A model generated the notes under the pieces. That model saw nothing but the letters and a program-made list of their open reading frames with translations. It did not search any database and was not told where the DNA came from. Of a DNA stretch of 64,000 bases, positions 16,704-25,503 are shown piece after piece. A program made the translations under genes and the position numbers. The DNA is from JACVRW01 sp963821275. GTDB taxonomy: Bacteria > Actinomycetota > Thermoleophilia > Solirubrobacterales > Thermoleophilaceae. The DNA lies in assembly GCA_963821275.1 (NCBI GenBank), contig CAWGDF010000013.1, forward strand, positions 1-64,000, read 5' to 3'. How positions within the stretch are numbered: position 1 is the first letter of the stretch; each line of letters opens with the position of its first letter.

Positions 16704-18341
16704 TCATCCCGACTTGACTGCCGTTGGCTCCGCTGTAGCGACCGCACTCTCCGCGAGTGAGGTGGTCGGCAGACGCGCCGTGAACCACAGCGACAGCAGC
16801 GCCGCGAGCGCGACCGCACCGAGCGACAGCCGCAGGGCGTCGAGCTGCGCGTCGCCGTAGTCGTCGGCGACCGCTCGGGCCTGGTCCTGTGTGAGCCCGC
16901 CGTCCACCGCCGCCTTCTCGACGGTCTCGACGGGCACGATGTCGATCCCCTCTTGGGTTCTCGCGACGATCGTCTCGCGCGCGGCCGGCGGGATATCGGG
17001 GTTGTCGGTGATGCGCTGGCTGAAGCCGGTCGCGAGCGACGCGATCAGCACCGCGCCGATGATTGCCGTGCCGAGAGAGGACCCGAGGTTCTGGGCGGTG
17101 CCCTGAAGTCCCCCCGCCTCGCTGGTCTGCGTGGGCGCGACGGAGGACATGATCACGTTCCCCAGCTGCGAGGCGAGCAGGCCGGCACCGGCGCCGACGA
17201 GGGCGAGCGCCACCTTGAAGCCGGTCTCGTTGAGGGTCACGTCGAGCGTCGCGAGCATCACTACCGCGCCGACGCTGACCGCGACCAGCCCGAACTGCGC
17301 GACAGTGCGCGGCGACCGCCGCCCTGCGATCCGCGGGCCCAGCAGCGCGAAGACGAGCATCGCCAAAGACAGCGGGAGCAGCCGCTTGCCGGTCTCGAAC
17401 GCGTCGAGGCCCAGCACCACCTGCAGGTAGACAGGGATGACGAAGAACGTGCCCATGAGGACGAGCTGCTGCCCGACCAGTGACGAGAGCCCCGCCCGCA
17501 GTTGCGAGATGCGCAGCAGCGTCATTTCCAGCAGCTGGTCGCGGCCGAGGCGGGCACGACGCTGCTCCCACGTGGCGAAAGCCCAGAGCAAGGCGAGACC
17601 GGCGAGCACGATGAACGGCACCGGCGAGAAGCCCAGCGGCGTGATCTCGGTGCCGCCGATCTCCGGCGGCGTCCGTGGCTGCACGAAGCCCCACACGCTG
17701 CTGCGCAGGATCGCGAACACCACCAGTGCCAGGCCGGCCGAGGAGAGCGCCACGCCCACGATGTCGAGCTCGGGACGCCGCTCGGCGGCGGGCGCCCGCG
17801 CGATCTGCCCGCGCAGCAGCAGGATGCCGATCACGACCACAGTCTCGCCGGCGAACACATAGCGCCACGTGAACTCCGTCGTCACCCAGCCGCCGATCAG
17901 CGGGCCCGCGGCGATCGCGATGGCGGCTATTCCGCCGAGCAGTGCGTACGCCAGCGCGCGCTCGCGGCCGTCGTAGCTGGCGGCGGTGAGCGCCGCGATC
18001 CCCGGCACCACCAGCACGGCACCGAACCCCTCCACCCCCGACCAGCCGACCAGCAGCACCGAGAGGTTCGGGCTCAGCGCCGTCGTGAGCGACCCGACCC
18101 CGTAGATCGCAAGACCGATCGCGAACGCGCGATTGCGGCCCAGGATGTCGCCGAGCTTCGCGCCGAGGAGCATGAACGCCGCCATCACCAGCGTGTACAA
18201 CGTGATCGCCGTCTGCACGCCCTGGATCGTCGTGTCGAGGTCCTCGACGATCTGCGAGATCGCGACGTTCATCACACTCGTGTCGAGCACCATCACGAAC
18301 TGGGCCGAGGCGAGGATGAGCATGGGGATCCACTTGCGCAC
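16704..18341 (-). CDS. MFS drug-resistance transporter, DHA2 (EmrB/QacA) family
   Basis: 545 residues and about 14 membrane helices, the DHA2 size. Family motifs: LDTSVMNVAISQIVEDL (motif D1 region), LGAKLGDILGRNRAFAIG (motif A), GPLIGGWVTTEFTWRYVFA (motif C). A periplasmic C-terminal loop with TQEGIDIVPVETVEKAAVDG precedes the last helix. Predicted to export drugs or lipophilic compounds using the proton gradient; substrate unknown. It shares architecture and several segments with the frameshifted gene at 57401-59070. A TGGGAATTTCCCCCA palindrome lies about 45 bases upstream. Confidence 0.92.
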   Translation of the reverse strand: MRKWIPMLILASAQFVMVLDTSVMNVAISQIVEDLDTTIQGVQTAITLYTLVMAAFMLLGAKLGDILGRNRAFAIGLAIYGVGSLTTALSPNLSVLLVGWSGVEGFGAVLVVPGIAALTAASYDGRERALAYALLGGIAAIAIAAGPLIGGWVTTEFTWRYVFAGETVVVIGILLLRGQIARAPAAERRPELDIVGVALSSAGLALVVFAILRSSVWGFVQPRTPPEIGGTEITPLGFSPVPFIVLAGLALLWAFATWEQRRARLGRDQLLEMTLLRISQLRAGLSSLVGQQLVLMGTFFVIPVYLQVVLGLDAFETGKRLLPLSLAMLVFALLGPRIAGRRSPRTVAQFGLVAVSVGAVVMLATLDVTLNETGFKVALALVGAGAGLLASQLGNVIMSSVAPTQTSEAGGLQGTAQNLGSSLGTAIIGAVLIASLATGFSQRITDNPDIPPAARETIVARTQEGIDIVPVETVEKAAVDGGLTQDQARAVADDYGDAQLDALRLSLGAVALAALLSLWFTARLPTTSLAESAVATAEPTAVKSG

Positions 18342-18480
18342 GGCGGACAGACCCTACGTCGGAGGCCAGCGCCGCGCCTCGTCCGTTGTGGGGGAAATTC
18401 CCATCAACGGACACGGCGCGGCCCGGTCATGCCGAGCCTTAGGGATGCGAGCGCGAAAGCGGACACTGCGGGCGTGCCCA

Positions 18481-19842
18481 TCAGAGGGCGGGGGCCGGTG
18501 GCGCTGTGCCGGCGGCGTACTCCTGCATCGGAACGTCGCCGGCCGCCCACGCCGCCATCACGGGGTCGATGATGCGCCAGGCCTCCTCGGCCTCGTCGCC
18601 ACGGATGAACAGCATCGGGTTGCCTTGGAGCATCTCCTCGATCAGGTGGGCGTAGGCGGTGAATCGCGGCGGTGTCGAGCGGGCCTCGAGCTGGCGGTTC
18701 TCGGCCGTCTGCTCCGGACCGTTGAGCGTCGTGGCGACGCGCACGTACGGTTCTATGAGCCCGATCGTGAGCACGTTCGGCTCGACTCCGGGAAACCGGT
18801 CGGTCAGGTATCTGGGGAGCGGACGGAAGTGGATCGCGATCTCGGCGGAGTCCGCCTCAAGGGCCTTGCCGGAGTGGAGCGTGAACGGGACGTCGTCCCA
18901 CCGGGGGCTGTTCAACCCGAGAGTCAGGGACGCGTACGTCTCGGTCTCGCGGCTGGGGTCGACCCCGGGTTCGTCGACGTAGGCGGGCACCTGCCGGGAG
19001 CCGATCGTGCCGGCGGTGTACCTGGCGCGGATCGTGTCGCTTCGCATTCGCTCCGCCGAGGGCGTGGCCACCGTCCGCAGCGCCTCGACGCGCACTGCCC
19101 GGAAGGAGTCGGCGTCGGCTCGGGCCGGCTGCTCCATGAGGACCAGTGCCGTCGCCTCCATGAGGTGGTTTTGCACCATGTCCTTCAGGGCACCGGCACC
19201 GTCGTAGTAGGAGGCCCGGCCCTCGAGAGTGAGGCTCTCGAGCCAGCTGATGTCCACGCGGTCGACGTGCACCGCGTTCAGGATCGGCTCGAAGACGCGG
19301 TTGAGGAATCGCAGGACGATGACGCGGCGGACGAGCTCGCTGGAGAGGAAGTGGTCGATGCGGAAGATCGTCGGCTCGGGCAGCTGGATGCGGAGGATCT
19401 CGTTGAGGTGGTGTGCCGAGGCCAGGTCGGTGCCGAAGGGCTTCTCGATCGCCACCGCGTCCGCGGCGCCCAGCGTCGTCGTCGCGAGCGCCGGCAGCAC
19501 CTTCGTTAGTAGGCTGGGCGGCAGCGCGAGGTACACCAGCGTGTCCGGATGATCGTCGCCGATCACGCGGCGAACGTCCTCCGGCCGGGTGACGTCGGCG
19601 GGCTGGAAGCTGAGCATGCTCACGACGCTGTCCCTTGTAGCCGGCGTCACGGTCGCATGCTCCGGCAGCTCGCCGGCAATGTGCTGGCGGAAGTCGTCGG
19701 TCGACCAGTCGGTGATGTCGGACCCGACCACGGTCAACCCGGGTGGCAGCAGCTCAGCCTCGGCCAACTGGGCGACCGCCGGCAGGAGCAGGCGGCTGGT
19801 CAGATCACCGGAAGCTCCGAATAGGACCATGCGCTCGATCAT
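18481..19842 (-). CDS. zwf: Glucose-6-phosphate dehydrogenase-like (divergent Zwf)
   Basis: 453 residues, matching the Zwf family, which oxidises glucose 6-phosphate to the lactone with NADP. NADP motif LFGASGDLTSRLLLPAV at the N-terminus, IEKPFGTDLASA with the conserved Lys, FRIDHFLSSE with the catalytic His, and ASYYDGAGALKDMVQNHLME. The usual RIDHYLGKE Lys that binds substrate phosphate is replaced by Ser, so substrate preference may differ. Its ATG overlaps the stop of the SMP-30 gene by four bases (ATGA), giving translational coupling to a lactonase; oxidation and lactone opening would be consecutive steps. Confidence 0.9.
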   Translation of the reverse strand: MIERMVLFGASGDLTSRLLLPAVAQLAEAELLPPGLTVVGSDITDWSTDDFRQHIAGELPEHATVTPATRDSVVSMLSFQPADVTRPEDVRRVIGDDHPDTLVYLALPPSLLTKVLPALATTTLGAADAVAIEKPFGTDLASAHHLNEILRIQLPEPTIFRIDHFLSSELVRRVIVLRFLNRVFEPILNAVHVDRVDISWLESLTLEGRASYYDGAGALKDMVQNHLMEATALVLMEQPARADADSFRAVRVEALRTVATPSAERMRSDTIRARYTAGTIGSRQVPAYVDEPGVDPSRETETYASLTLGLNSPRWDDVPFTLHSGKALEADSAEIAIHFRPLPRYLTDRFPGVEPNVLTIGLIEPYVRVATTLNGPEQTAENRQLEARSTPPRFTAYAHLIEEMLQGNPMLFIRGDEAEEAWRIIDPVMAAWAAGDVPMQEYAAGTAPPAPAL

Positions 19843-20741
19843 GGAGTGACGCCTTTCCCGGCTCGTTGGGGGAGGTCTCTGTAGCGCGGCGAGGGCTGGG
19901 CTGTCACCCCGGGGCGGCAATGGAAGATCGCGCCCGCCAGCGGCTCGTCGGCGCGCCGCTCGGAGTCGACCCATGACGTCGTGATGTAAAGGTCGCCGCC
20001 GTCGCCGCCGCCGAAGACCACCGAGGTGGGATTCGACGTCGGCAGCTCGACGACGCCGTCGAGCGTGCCCTCGGCGCGGTAGCGGTGAACCGCCCCGGCT
20101 CGTCCCAGGGCGACCCACAGCATGCCTTCAGCGTCGACGGTCATGCCGTCCGGCCAGAGCTGCTCCGTGCTGAAGTCGAGGAACCGGCGGCGACCGCTGA
20201 GGGCACCGGTCGCGCGGTCAAGGTCGAAGACGTCGACGACGCAGTGGGCCGTGTCAGCGAGGTAGAGCAGGCCACGCGGCTCATCGAATGCGGGCCCGTT
20301 GGAGATCGTCAGGCCGTCGACCACACGGGTCACCCGGTCGCCGTCGACGCGGTACAACGCCGCGTTCCGGGGCCGCTTGTCAAAGGCCATCGTGCCGATC
20401 CAGACCCTTCCACGGCTGTCGACCTTGGCGTCGTTGGCGCGGTTCTCGGGCCTGTCCTGCTCGATCGGAACGCGCAGATCCAGCGTGCCTGTGGTGCGGT
20501 CGAGTACCGCCAGGCCCTCCGGGCTTGCGACCACCGGCTCGCCCGTCGCGCCGAGCACCACGCCACCCGGCTGCCCAGTGGTGCTCCAGGAGCTGTGCTC
20601 AGAGGACTCCGGATACCAGCAATGGACCCGCTCTGCGGGGATATCCACCCACCACAGGCGGGCCGTCGCGGCGTCCCACAGCGGGCCCTCCGCATGCTGC
20701 GCCCGCACGCTCAGCGCGACCTCAACCGGGGTGTCGCCCAT
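19839..20741 (-). CDS. SMP-30/gluconolactonase-family lactonase
   Basis: 300 residues forming a six-bladed propeller that hydrolyses sugar lactones using one divalent metal. Metal ligands are visible in AEGPLWDAATARLWWVDI (Glu near 18), DGLTISNGPAFDE (Asn) and LWPDGMTVDAEG (Asp); NRANDAKVDSRGRVWIGTM gives the substrate-side Asn and Asp. It is the first gene of a pair with the zwf-like gene (four-base overlap), so it probably opens the lactone made by that dehydrogenase, although classical 6-phosphogluconolactonase is a different fold. Confidence 0.9.
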   Translation of the reverse strand: MGDTPVEVALSVRAQHAEGPLWDAATARLWWVDIPAERVHCWYPESSEHSSWSTTGQPGGVVLGATGEPVVASPEGLAVLDRTTGTLDLRVPIEQDRPENRANDAKVDSRGRVWIGTMAFDKRPRNAALYRVDGDRVTRVVDGLTISNGPAFDEPRGLLYLADTAHCVVDVFDLDRATGALSGRRRFLDFSTEQLWPDGMTVDAEGMLWVALGRAGAVHRYRAEGTLDGVVELPTSNPTSVVFGGGDGGDLYITTSWVDSERRADEPLAGAIFHCRPGVTAQPSPRYRDLPQRAGKGVTP

Positions 20742-20756
20742 CGCGCAGGCCCCCCG

Positions 20757-21014
20757 TCAGATGTGGTCCAGCGCCCCCGAGCGCCGGGCCGGTTCGTCCT
20801 CCTGGGTAGGTTGCCGGGACTCGAGTCGCGCTTTCAGTTGGGTGATCTCGTGCCGCAGTTCGGCCACCTTCCGGCGCTCGTCGACCAGTTCGGCAGCAAG
20901 ACCGCGCAGCGCCGTACCCAGTCGCTCGGTGCGAAGCTCGCGTTCGCCGGTCAGCAGCCTGAGCGCGGCCTGGGCGCGCGGATCGGAGTCCGAGGGGGTC
21001 TCTGGGCTGGACAC
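20757..21014 (-). CDS. Small coiled-coil protein, copy 1
   Basis: 85 residues. After an acidic-polar N-terminus, ERLGTALRGLAAELVDERRK and VAELRHEITQLKARLES form a continuous heptad-type coiled coil. I chose the GTG start at 21014 because AAGGAGGA sits six bases upstream. A clear paralogue is at 29145-29432 (ERLGFALRSLAAELVEERRR). No known domain; the function is unknown. Motif copy B lies 109 bases upstream. Confidence 0.7.
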   Translation of the reverse strand: MSSPETPSDSDPRAQAALRLLTGERELRTERLGTALRGLAAELVDERRKVAELRHEITQLKARLESRQPTQEDEPARRSGALDHI

Positions 21015-21122
21015 CGCGTTCCTCCTTCGGGGCCGCCATAGTCGAGCGTCGCGTGGCCTTCGAGCAGCGTTGCGACGCTCGTGCTGTAGGCGCAGCGTAA
21101 GGGTGCGCCCTCCCGTCCGCCT

Positions 21123-21140
21123 CATCCCGATGGCATGAAT
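21123..21140 (-). promoter_or_regulatory. Shared 20-base motif, copy B
   Basis: Minus-strand ATTCATGCCATCGGGATG, a slightly shorter match to TTCATGCCATYNGGNNGATG. It lies 109 bases upstream of the coiled-coil gene and in its orientation. Confidence 0.6.
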
Positions 21141-21353
21141 TCGAGCCTTCCCGGGAGCGGCAGTCCGGCGCCACGGCGTGGCCGAGCCACAAGCCTGCAA
21201 ATCGGGCTATCGGCACCGGCGTTGGCGGTGACGCATCGGGCAGGTATGCCGCAACTGTGCGCACGGTCCTGCGGTCGCCGGCGCTAACTCGTGCCAGACT
21301 CCCGGAAGATCGGAGAACGCAACGACCGCAGAGCGGCTTCGCTGCCCCGCTAA

Positions 21354-22818
21354 ATGCCTTCTGGACGCACAGACGACCTCGATGTGATCGTGATCGGTGC
21401 CGGGCCAGCGGGCGTCGTCGCTGCGCTGCGCGCGGCGCGACTCGGAGCTAGAACTGCCCTCGTCACGCGCGACGAACTCGGGGGAATGGCCGCCAACGAC
21501 GGGCCGGTGCCGGTGCGGACCTTGGCCCACGCGGCGCGCCTGATGCGGGAGGCAAGGCAACTCGGGCATTACGGGATCCGCGCCGGCGAGCCCACGCTCG
21601 ACTATCGGCGTCTGCTCGCCCGCGTGCGCGAGGTGACCGGCGACGTGCGCGCGCACGCGCTCTTGCGCCACGAGCTCCAACAGGCCGGCGTGACCCTCTA
21701 CGAACACGCCGGAACCGCTCGCTTCGTCGCGCCGCACGTGATCGAAAGCGACGACGGACCTCGACTGCGAGCCGCGAACGTCATCGTGTGCACCGGCGGC
21801 GCGTCGCGCAAGCTCCCAGTGCCAGGCTTCGAGCTGACCTGCACCCACAGCGACGCCTGGCGCCTCGAATCGGCCCCCGACTCGCTGCTGGTGATCGGCG
21901 CCGGTGCGACCGGGGTCCAGGTCGCCTCGATCTTCAACGCCTTCGGATCGCGGGTCACCCTGTTCGAGGCCGCCCCCCGCATCCTCATGAGTGAGGACGA
22001 GCAGGTGGCGGCAGCGATGAGCACGGCGCTGGAGGCCTCCGGGATGCGGATCCTCGAGCACGCCGGAACGATCGAGCGCTTCGAGCCCTCTCCCGCCGGC
22101 GTCCGACTCGTCTATTCCGGGAGCGGTGCGTATGCGCATGTCGACGCGACGCTCGCCGTCGTCGCGGTCGGCTGGGTCGCGAACACCGACGGCCTCGATC
22201 TCGCCGCCGCCGGGGTGCAGACCGAGCAGCGCGGCTACATCAAGCGTTGACTCCCAGCTCCGCACGACCGCTCCGGGCATCTACGCCGCCGGAGACGTCA
22301 CCGGGCACCTGATGGTCGTCCACGAGGCCGCGCGCGAGGCCTACCTGGCCGCGACCAACGCGACCGTCGGACGCACCGACGTCCTTCCCGCGGAGGTCAG
22401 TCCGCTCGGCAGCTTCACCGACCCCGAATACGCCTCTGTCGGGCTCAGCGAGGCGGCCGCCCGCGAGACCCATGACGTCGTCGTGGGGACAGAGGGCTTC
22501 GACTCCATGCCGCGCCCGATCATTGACGGTCGCCCCACGGGGTTCTGCAAGCTCGTCGCCGACCGCGAGAACCACACCATCCTCGGCTGTCACATCGTGG
22601 GTGAGCGGGCCGTCGAACTCGCCCAACTGGCGGCGCTCGCGGTGGCGTCCGGCATGAAGGTCGAGCAGCTCGCCCTGGTTCCCTTCTCATTTCCCACCTA
22701 CGCCAACGCGCTCGGACGCGCGGCGATAAGGGCCGCGCGCCAGCTCGACTCTCGCTCGGGCGGGGCGGACGAGGAGATGGCGTGGGACGCCGGCGTCGCC
22801 GTGACCCTCGATGATTGA
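21354..22818 (+). CDS. FAD/NAD pyridine-nucleotide oxidoreductase without the redox disulfide (frameshifted)
   Basis: Lipoamide dehydrogenase/mercuric reductase fold, about 487 residues once one frameshift near 22246 is bridged (an apparent extra base after GYIK; the second frame resumes VDSQLRTTAPGIYAAGDVTG). FAD motif VIVIGAGPAGVVAALRAARL, NAD motif LLVIGAGATGVQVASIF, and the dimerisation domain ending SFPTYANALGRAAIRAARQL. Where the family has the redox pair CxxxxC, this protein reads GGMAANDGPVPVRTL, with no cysteines. It should therefore act as a flavin oxidoreductase of unknown partner, not as a disulfide reductase. Confidence 0.85.
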
Positions 22819-23008
22819 GGCACTTTCGGTCGCCCCGCTGCGATCGACGACGACATTGGTGTCGTCCGGCTCTCGGACAAGCGCCTCGGTCCAGCGGGCG
22901 AACGTGACGCGGCGGGTGATCATCGCGGTCAACCAGGCCGGATCCGCGCCCGCGAGCGCGAACTGCCACATGCTCCCGGCCGACCCGTCTACCGCACGAT
23001 GTCGGTAG

Positions 23009-23404
23009 CTACGCCAGCGCTCTCTGCTTGATCTGCTCGAACTCGGTCTGACTGATCGCGCCGCTGTCGAGCAGCTCCTTCGCGTGCGCGATCTCGCTGC
23101 CGGGCCCGCCGTTGCCGGCCGTCTGGCGGACGTAGGCGTCGAACTCCGCCTTCTGAGCCTGGGCCTGCTGAACGTCGCGTTGGCCCATCTCCTTGCCCTC
23201 GGCGATCAGGTAGACCAAGACGCCGAGCAACGGCACGACGATCACGAACACGGACCAAAAGAACTTCGCCCAGCCGCCGATGTCGTCCCTGCGGAACACG
23301 TCCGCGAAGACCTTGATCAGGAGCCAGAACCAGACCACGAAGCCGAAGAACACGAGCATCGTGCCGAGGATGTCGAGGAATGGGTAGTCAGCCGCAATCA
23401 CCAT
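23009..23404 (-). CDS. Membrane protein with PLDc_N and SHOCT domains
   Basis: 131 residues: two N-terminal helices (FLDILGTMLVFFGFVVWFWL and FWSVFVIVVPLLGVLVYLIA) typical of the PLDc_N membrane module, then a charged linker and a SHOCT domain (EIAHAKELLDSGAISQTEFE then QIKQRALA). Probably a membrane-anchored scaffold; function unknown. The ATG at 23404 has AAAGGGA upstream. An inverted repeat with GGGGGATG half-sites lies at 23461-23481, 57 bases before the start. Confidence 0.85.
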   Translation of the reverse strand: MVIAADYPFLDILGTMLVFFGFVVWFWLLIKVFADVFRRDDIGGWAKFFWSVFVIVVPLLGVLVYLIAEGKEMGQRDVQQAQAQKAEFDAYVRQTAGNGGPGSEIAHAKELLDSGAISQTEFEQIKQRALA

Positions 23405-23460
23405 CGGAGGTCCCTTTCTGTCGGAGACGACGCGATTGTCCCCAGGCCCCGGGGCACGCG

Positions 23461-23481
23461 CATCCCCCAGATCGGGGGATC
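23461..23481 (-). promoter_or_regulatory. GGGGGATG inverted repeat upstream of the PLDc_N-SHOCT gene
   Basis: CATCCCCCAGATCGGGGGAT is a near-perfect inverted repeat of GGGGGAT half-sites. It lies 57 bases upstream of the start and resembles the element before the lipoprotein gene at 31364-31385. Confidence 0.45.
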
Positions 23482-23705
23482 CGTGCACTTCAGAGCTCGT
23501 CGAGGCTCCCCCGATGATCCAGGCCTGACGTTACGACGGCGCGGCCCCAGGACTCGCTCGGAGCGACGATCTATGAGGAGAGCGCGAGCCCCGGATCATC
23601 AATGCCCAGCAGCTGCCCGCGGCCGGCCCGTCGTCGACCCGAGCAACTGGAAGCCGCCGCGTAGCTTCGCGCTCACTCTCGCGTAGAGGAGTTACTCGCG
23701 CGCCG

Positions 23706-25100
23706 TCAGAGGCCTGTCTCGGCCGCGACGCGGCCGGACTGGGCGGCCTCTTGCAGGGCGCGGTAGTCGCGCTCGTTCTGGTCTGCGTAGGCCTCTGCGA
23801 ACGAGGCCAGCGCACGATCGAAGCTGTCGCCCCCGCCGAGGTAGCTCCCGATCGCGATCGCGTCTCCGGAGCGGGCATGGGCCTTGGCGAGCGCCCGGCC
23901 GCAGAGCTCCGCGTAGACCGTCATGGCCCGCGGGTTCATCAGCTCGACCAGAGCCGAGCCTTTGCCGTCCCAGAGTTGGCGCATGTAGAAGTCCCGGCTC
24001 ACGCCGTCGAAAGCCGTGACCCGGATCCAGCCGAGCATGATGTCGCTGGCGGCCTGAGTCAGCCGCTGGCCCTCGACGACCCGCTGGCCGTGCTTGGCGA
24101 ACTTGCTCTTGCCCAGGAACGGCTCGAGCACCGATGCCTGCGCCTCCTTGAGCTGCAGGAACAGCGGGTCGTTCTCGTCGCGGCCGAGCATGAGCACTAT
24201 CCAGGCGCGCGCGCCGACGCTGCCCACGCCGACAACCTTGTGCGCCGAGTGGACGTAGCGAAAGCGCTCGAGCAGCTGCCGGCGGTCGGCGCTCAGGGTG
24301 CGCCGGTAGGAGCGGATGACTCCCCGTACGAACTCCTCGAGCTCGGCCTGTTCGACGCCCGACACGACCTCCTCGATCGGCACGATGAGCGGCGGGTCGC
24401 TCGCGATCCGGGGCTCGCCGTCGACGATCGTCGTGAGCTTCGCAAATGCCCTCAGGCTGTCCTTCGAGCGCGCCTTGGCCAGGTTGCGCTCGAACCGCTT
24501 CCGCTGCTTTGGGGTCCCCTGCCGAGCCGCCAGCGCGGCGATCTCGTCCACGTCGATGCGGGAGTACCAGAGGTCGAGGTTGGACATCGCGGCGAAGCCC
24601 CTGATCGCCTCCCGGTACGAACGGGTCACAGTTCGATTGATCGACCGCCGCTGTTTCGCGTCGAAGCCTCGATCCCGGCCGGCCACGGCGAAGCTGGCCA
24701 CCAGCCGCTTCACGTCCCACTCGAACGGGCCCGGCAGCGTCTCGTCGAAGTCGTTGATGCTGAACACCAGCCGCCGATCGGGCGCGGCGAAACCACCGAA
24801 GTTGGACAGATGCGCATCCCCACAGAGCTGCACCTCCAGCCCCGTCCGAGGCGCCCCGGCCAGATCGGCCGCCATCGGGTAGGCCGCACCGCGGAAGAAC
24901 GTGAACGGCGACACCAGCATCCGCCCATAGCGGATCGGCACCAGCTCGCGAACCCGCGTGGCAGCCTGCTCCTCCAGCAGCTCGACCGGATCACGCCGGT
25001 CAGAGGCCGGCTCCCATTCACCATGCCCGGAGCGCGGCGCCACCGCCCTCGCCGCCTTGCCCCTGGCCGCCCGCTCCCCGGCGGAGAGGTGCGGTATCAC
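23706..25100 (-). CDS. DUF2252 protein (kinase-fold-like)
   Basis: 464 residues, full length for DUF2252. Conserved blocks: VPIRYGRMLVSPFTFFRG, LCGDAHLSNFGGFAAPDRRL, INDFDETLPGPFEWDVKRLV, YVHSAHKVVGVGSVGARAW, and C-terminal GRALAKAHARSGDAIAIGSY. The GDAHLSNFG and INDFDE motifs recall the catalytic and metal motifs of aminoglycoside-phosphotransferase-like kinases, so a phosphotransfer role is plausible but unproven. A better start (ATG at 25180, with AAGGGAG upstream, reading MAHVETPVDGSEA) lies one frame away, so there is probably an indel near 25120. Motif copy C is 88 bases upstream of that ATG. Confidence 0.88.
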   Translation of the reverse strand: MIPHLSAGERAARGKAARAVAPRSGHGEWEPASDRRDPVELLEEQAATRVRELVPIRYGRMLVSPFTFFRGAAYPMAADLAGAPRTGLEVQLCGDAHLSNFGGFAAPDRRLVFSINDFDETLPGPFEWDVKRLVASFAVAGRDRGFDAKQRRSINRTVTRSYREAIRGFAAMSNLDLWYSRIDVDEIAALAARQGTPKQRKRFERNLAKARSKDSLRAFAKLTTIVDGEPRIASDPPLIVPIEEVVSGVEQAELEEFVRGVIRSYRRTLSADRRQLLERFRYVHSAHKVVGVGSVGARAWIVLMLGRDENDPLFLQLKEAQASVLEPFLGKSKFAKHGQRVVEGQRLTQAASDIMLGWIRVTAFDGVSRDFYMRQLWDGKGSALVELMNPRAMTVYAELCGRALAKAHARSGDAIAIGSYLGGGDSFDRALASFAEAYADQNERDYRALQEAAQSGRVAAETGL

Positions 25101-25267
25101 CTTGGGCTTGGGCGCCGCCTATCGCGCTCGGGGGTACCGGCCGCCTCCGAGCCATCGACGGGGGTCTCAACGTGCGCCATGGTGTCGCTCCCTTCGCAGC
25201 CAGGCGAAAGCTCGAGTAGCTCTCAATGTGGCGTCGGCTCCATGGAACCGCGCCGCCGGCGATCGGT

Positions 25268-25289
25268 CATCGCCCAAATGGCATGAAAT
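25268..25289 (-). promoter_or_regulatory. Shared 20-base motif, copy C
   Basis: Minus-strand TTTCATGCCATTTGGGCGAT plus G, matching TTCATGCCATYNGGNNGATG. It lies 88 bases upstream of the likely DUF2252 start at 25180. Confidence 0.65.
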
Positions 25290-25503
25290 CCCGGCTGGCG
25301 CGGACTCGTCAAGGGGATAGCGGGCATCTTGCTTCGGCCAGTTCTGCACAGTAGGATCTAAGGTAAGGGGGGGAAATCTTGGACCTTTGGAGGATTTCGC
25401 ATCGTTCTCCATCGGCTGGCCGGAGCCGAGGTCGATCAGTAGCCGCGGCAGCGAAACCGCGAGGCGCGTATGACGCACCCGGGAGCGCGCGCCTCGGCGG
25501 CTA

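Noticed and set aside
22126..22818. Separate small oxidoreductase gene starting at 22126
   Set aside because: Its first 40 codons are a shifted reading of the upstream gene; the real content is the C-terminal half of the frameshifted oxidoreductase.
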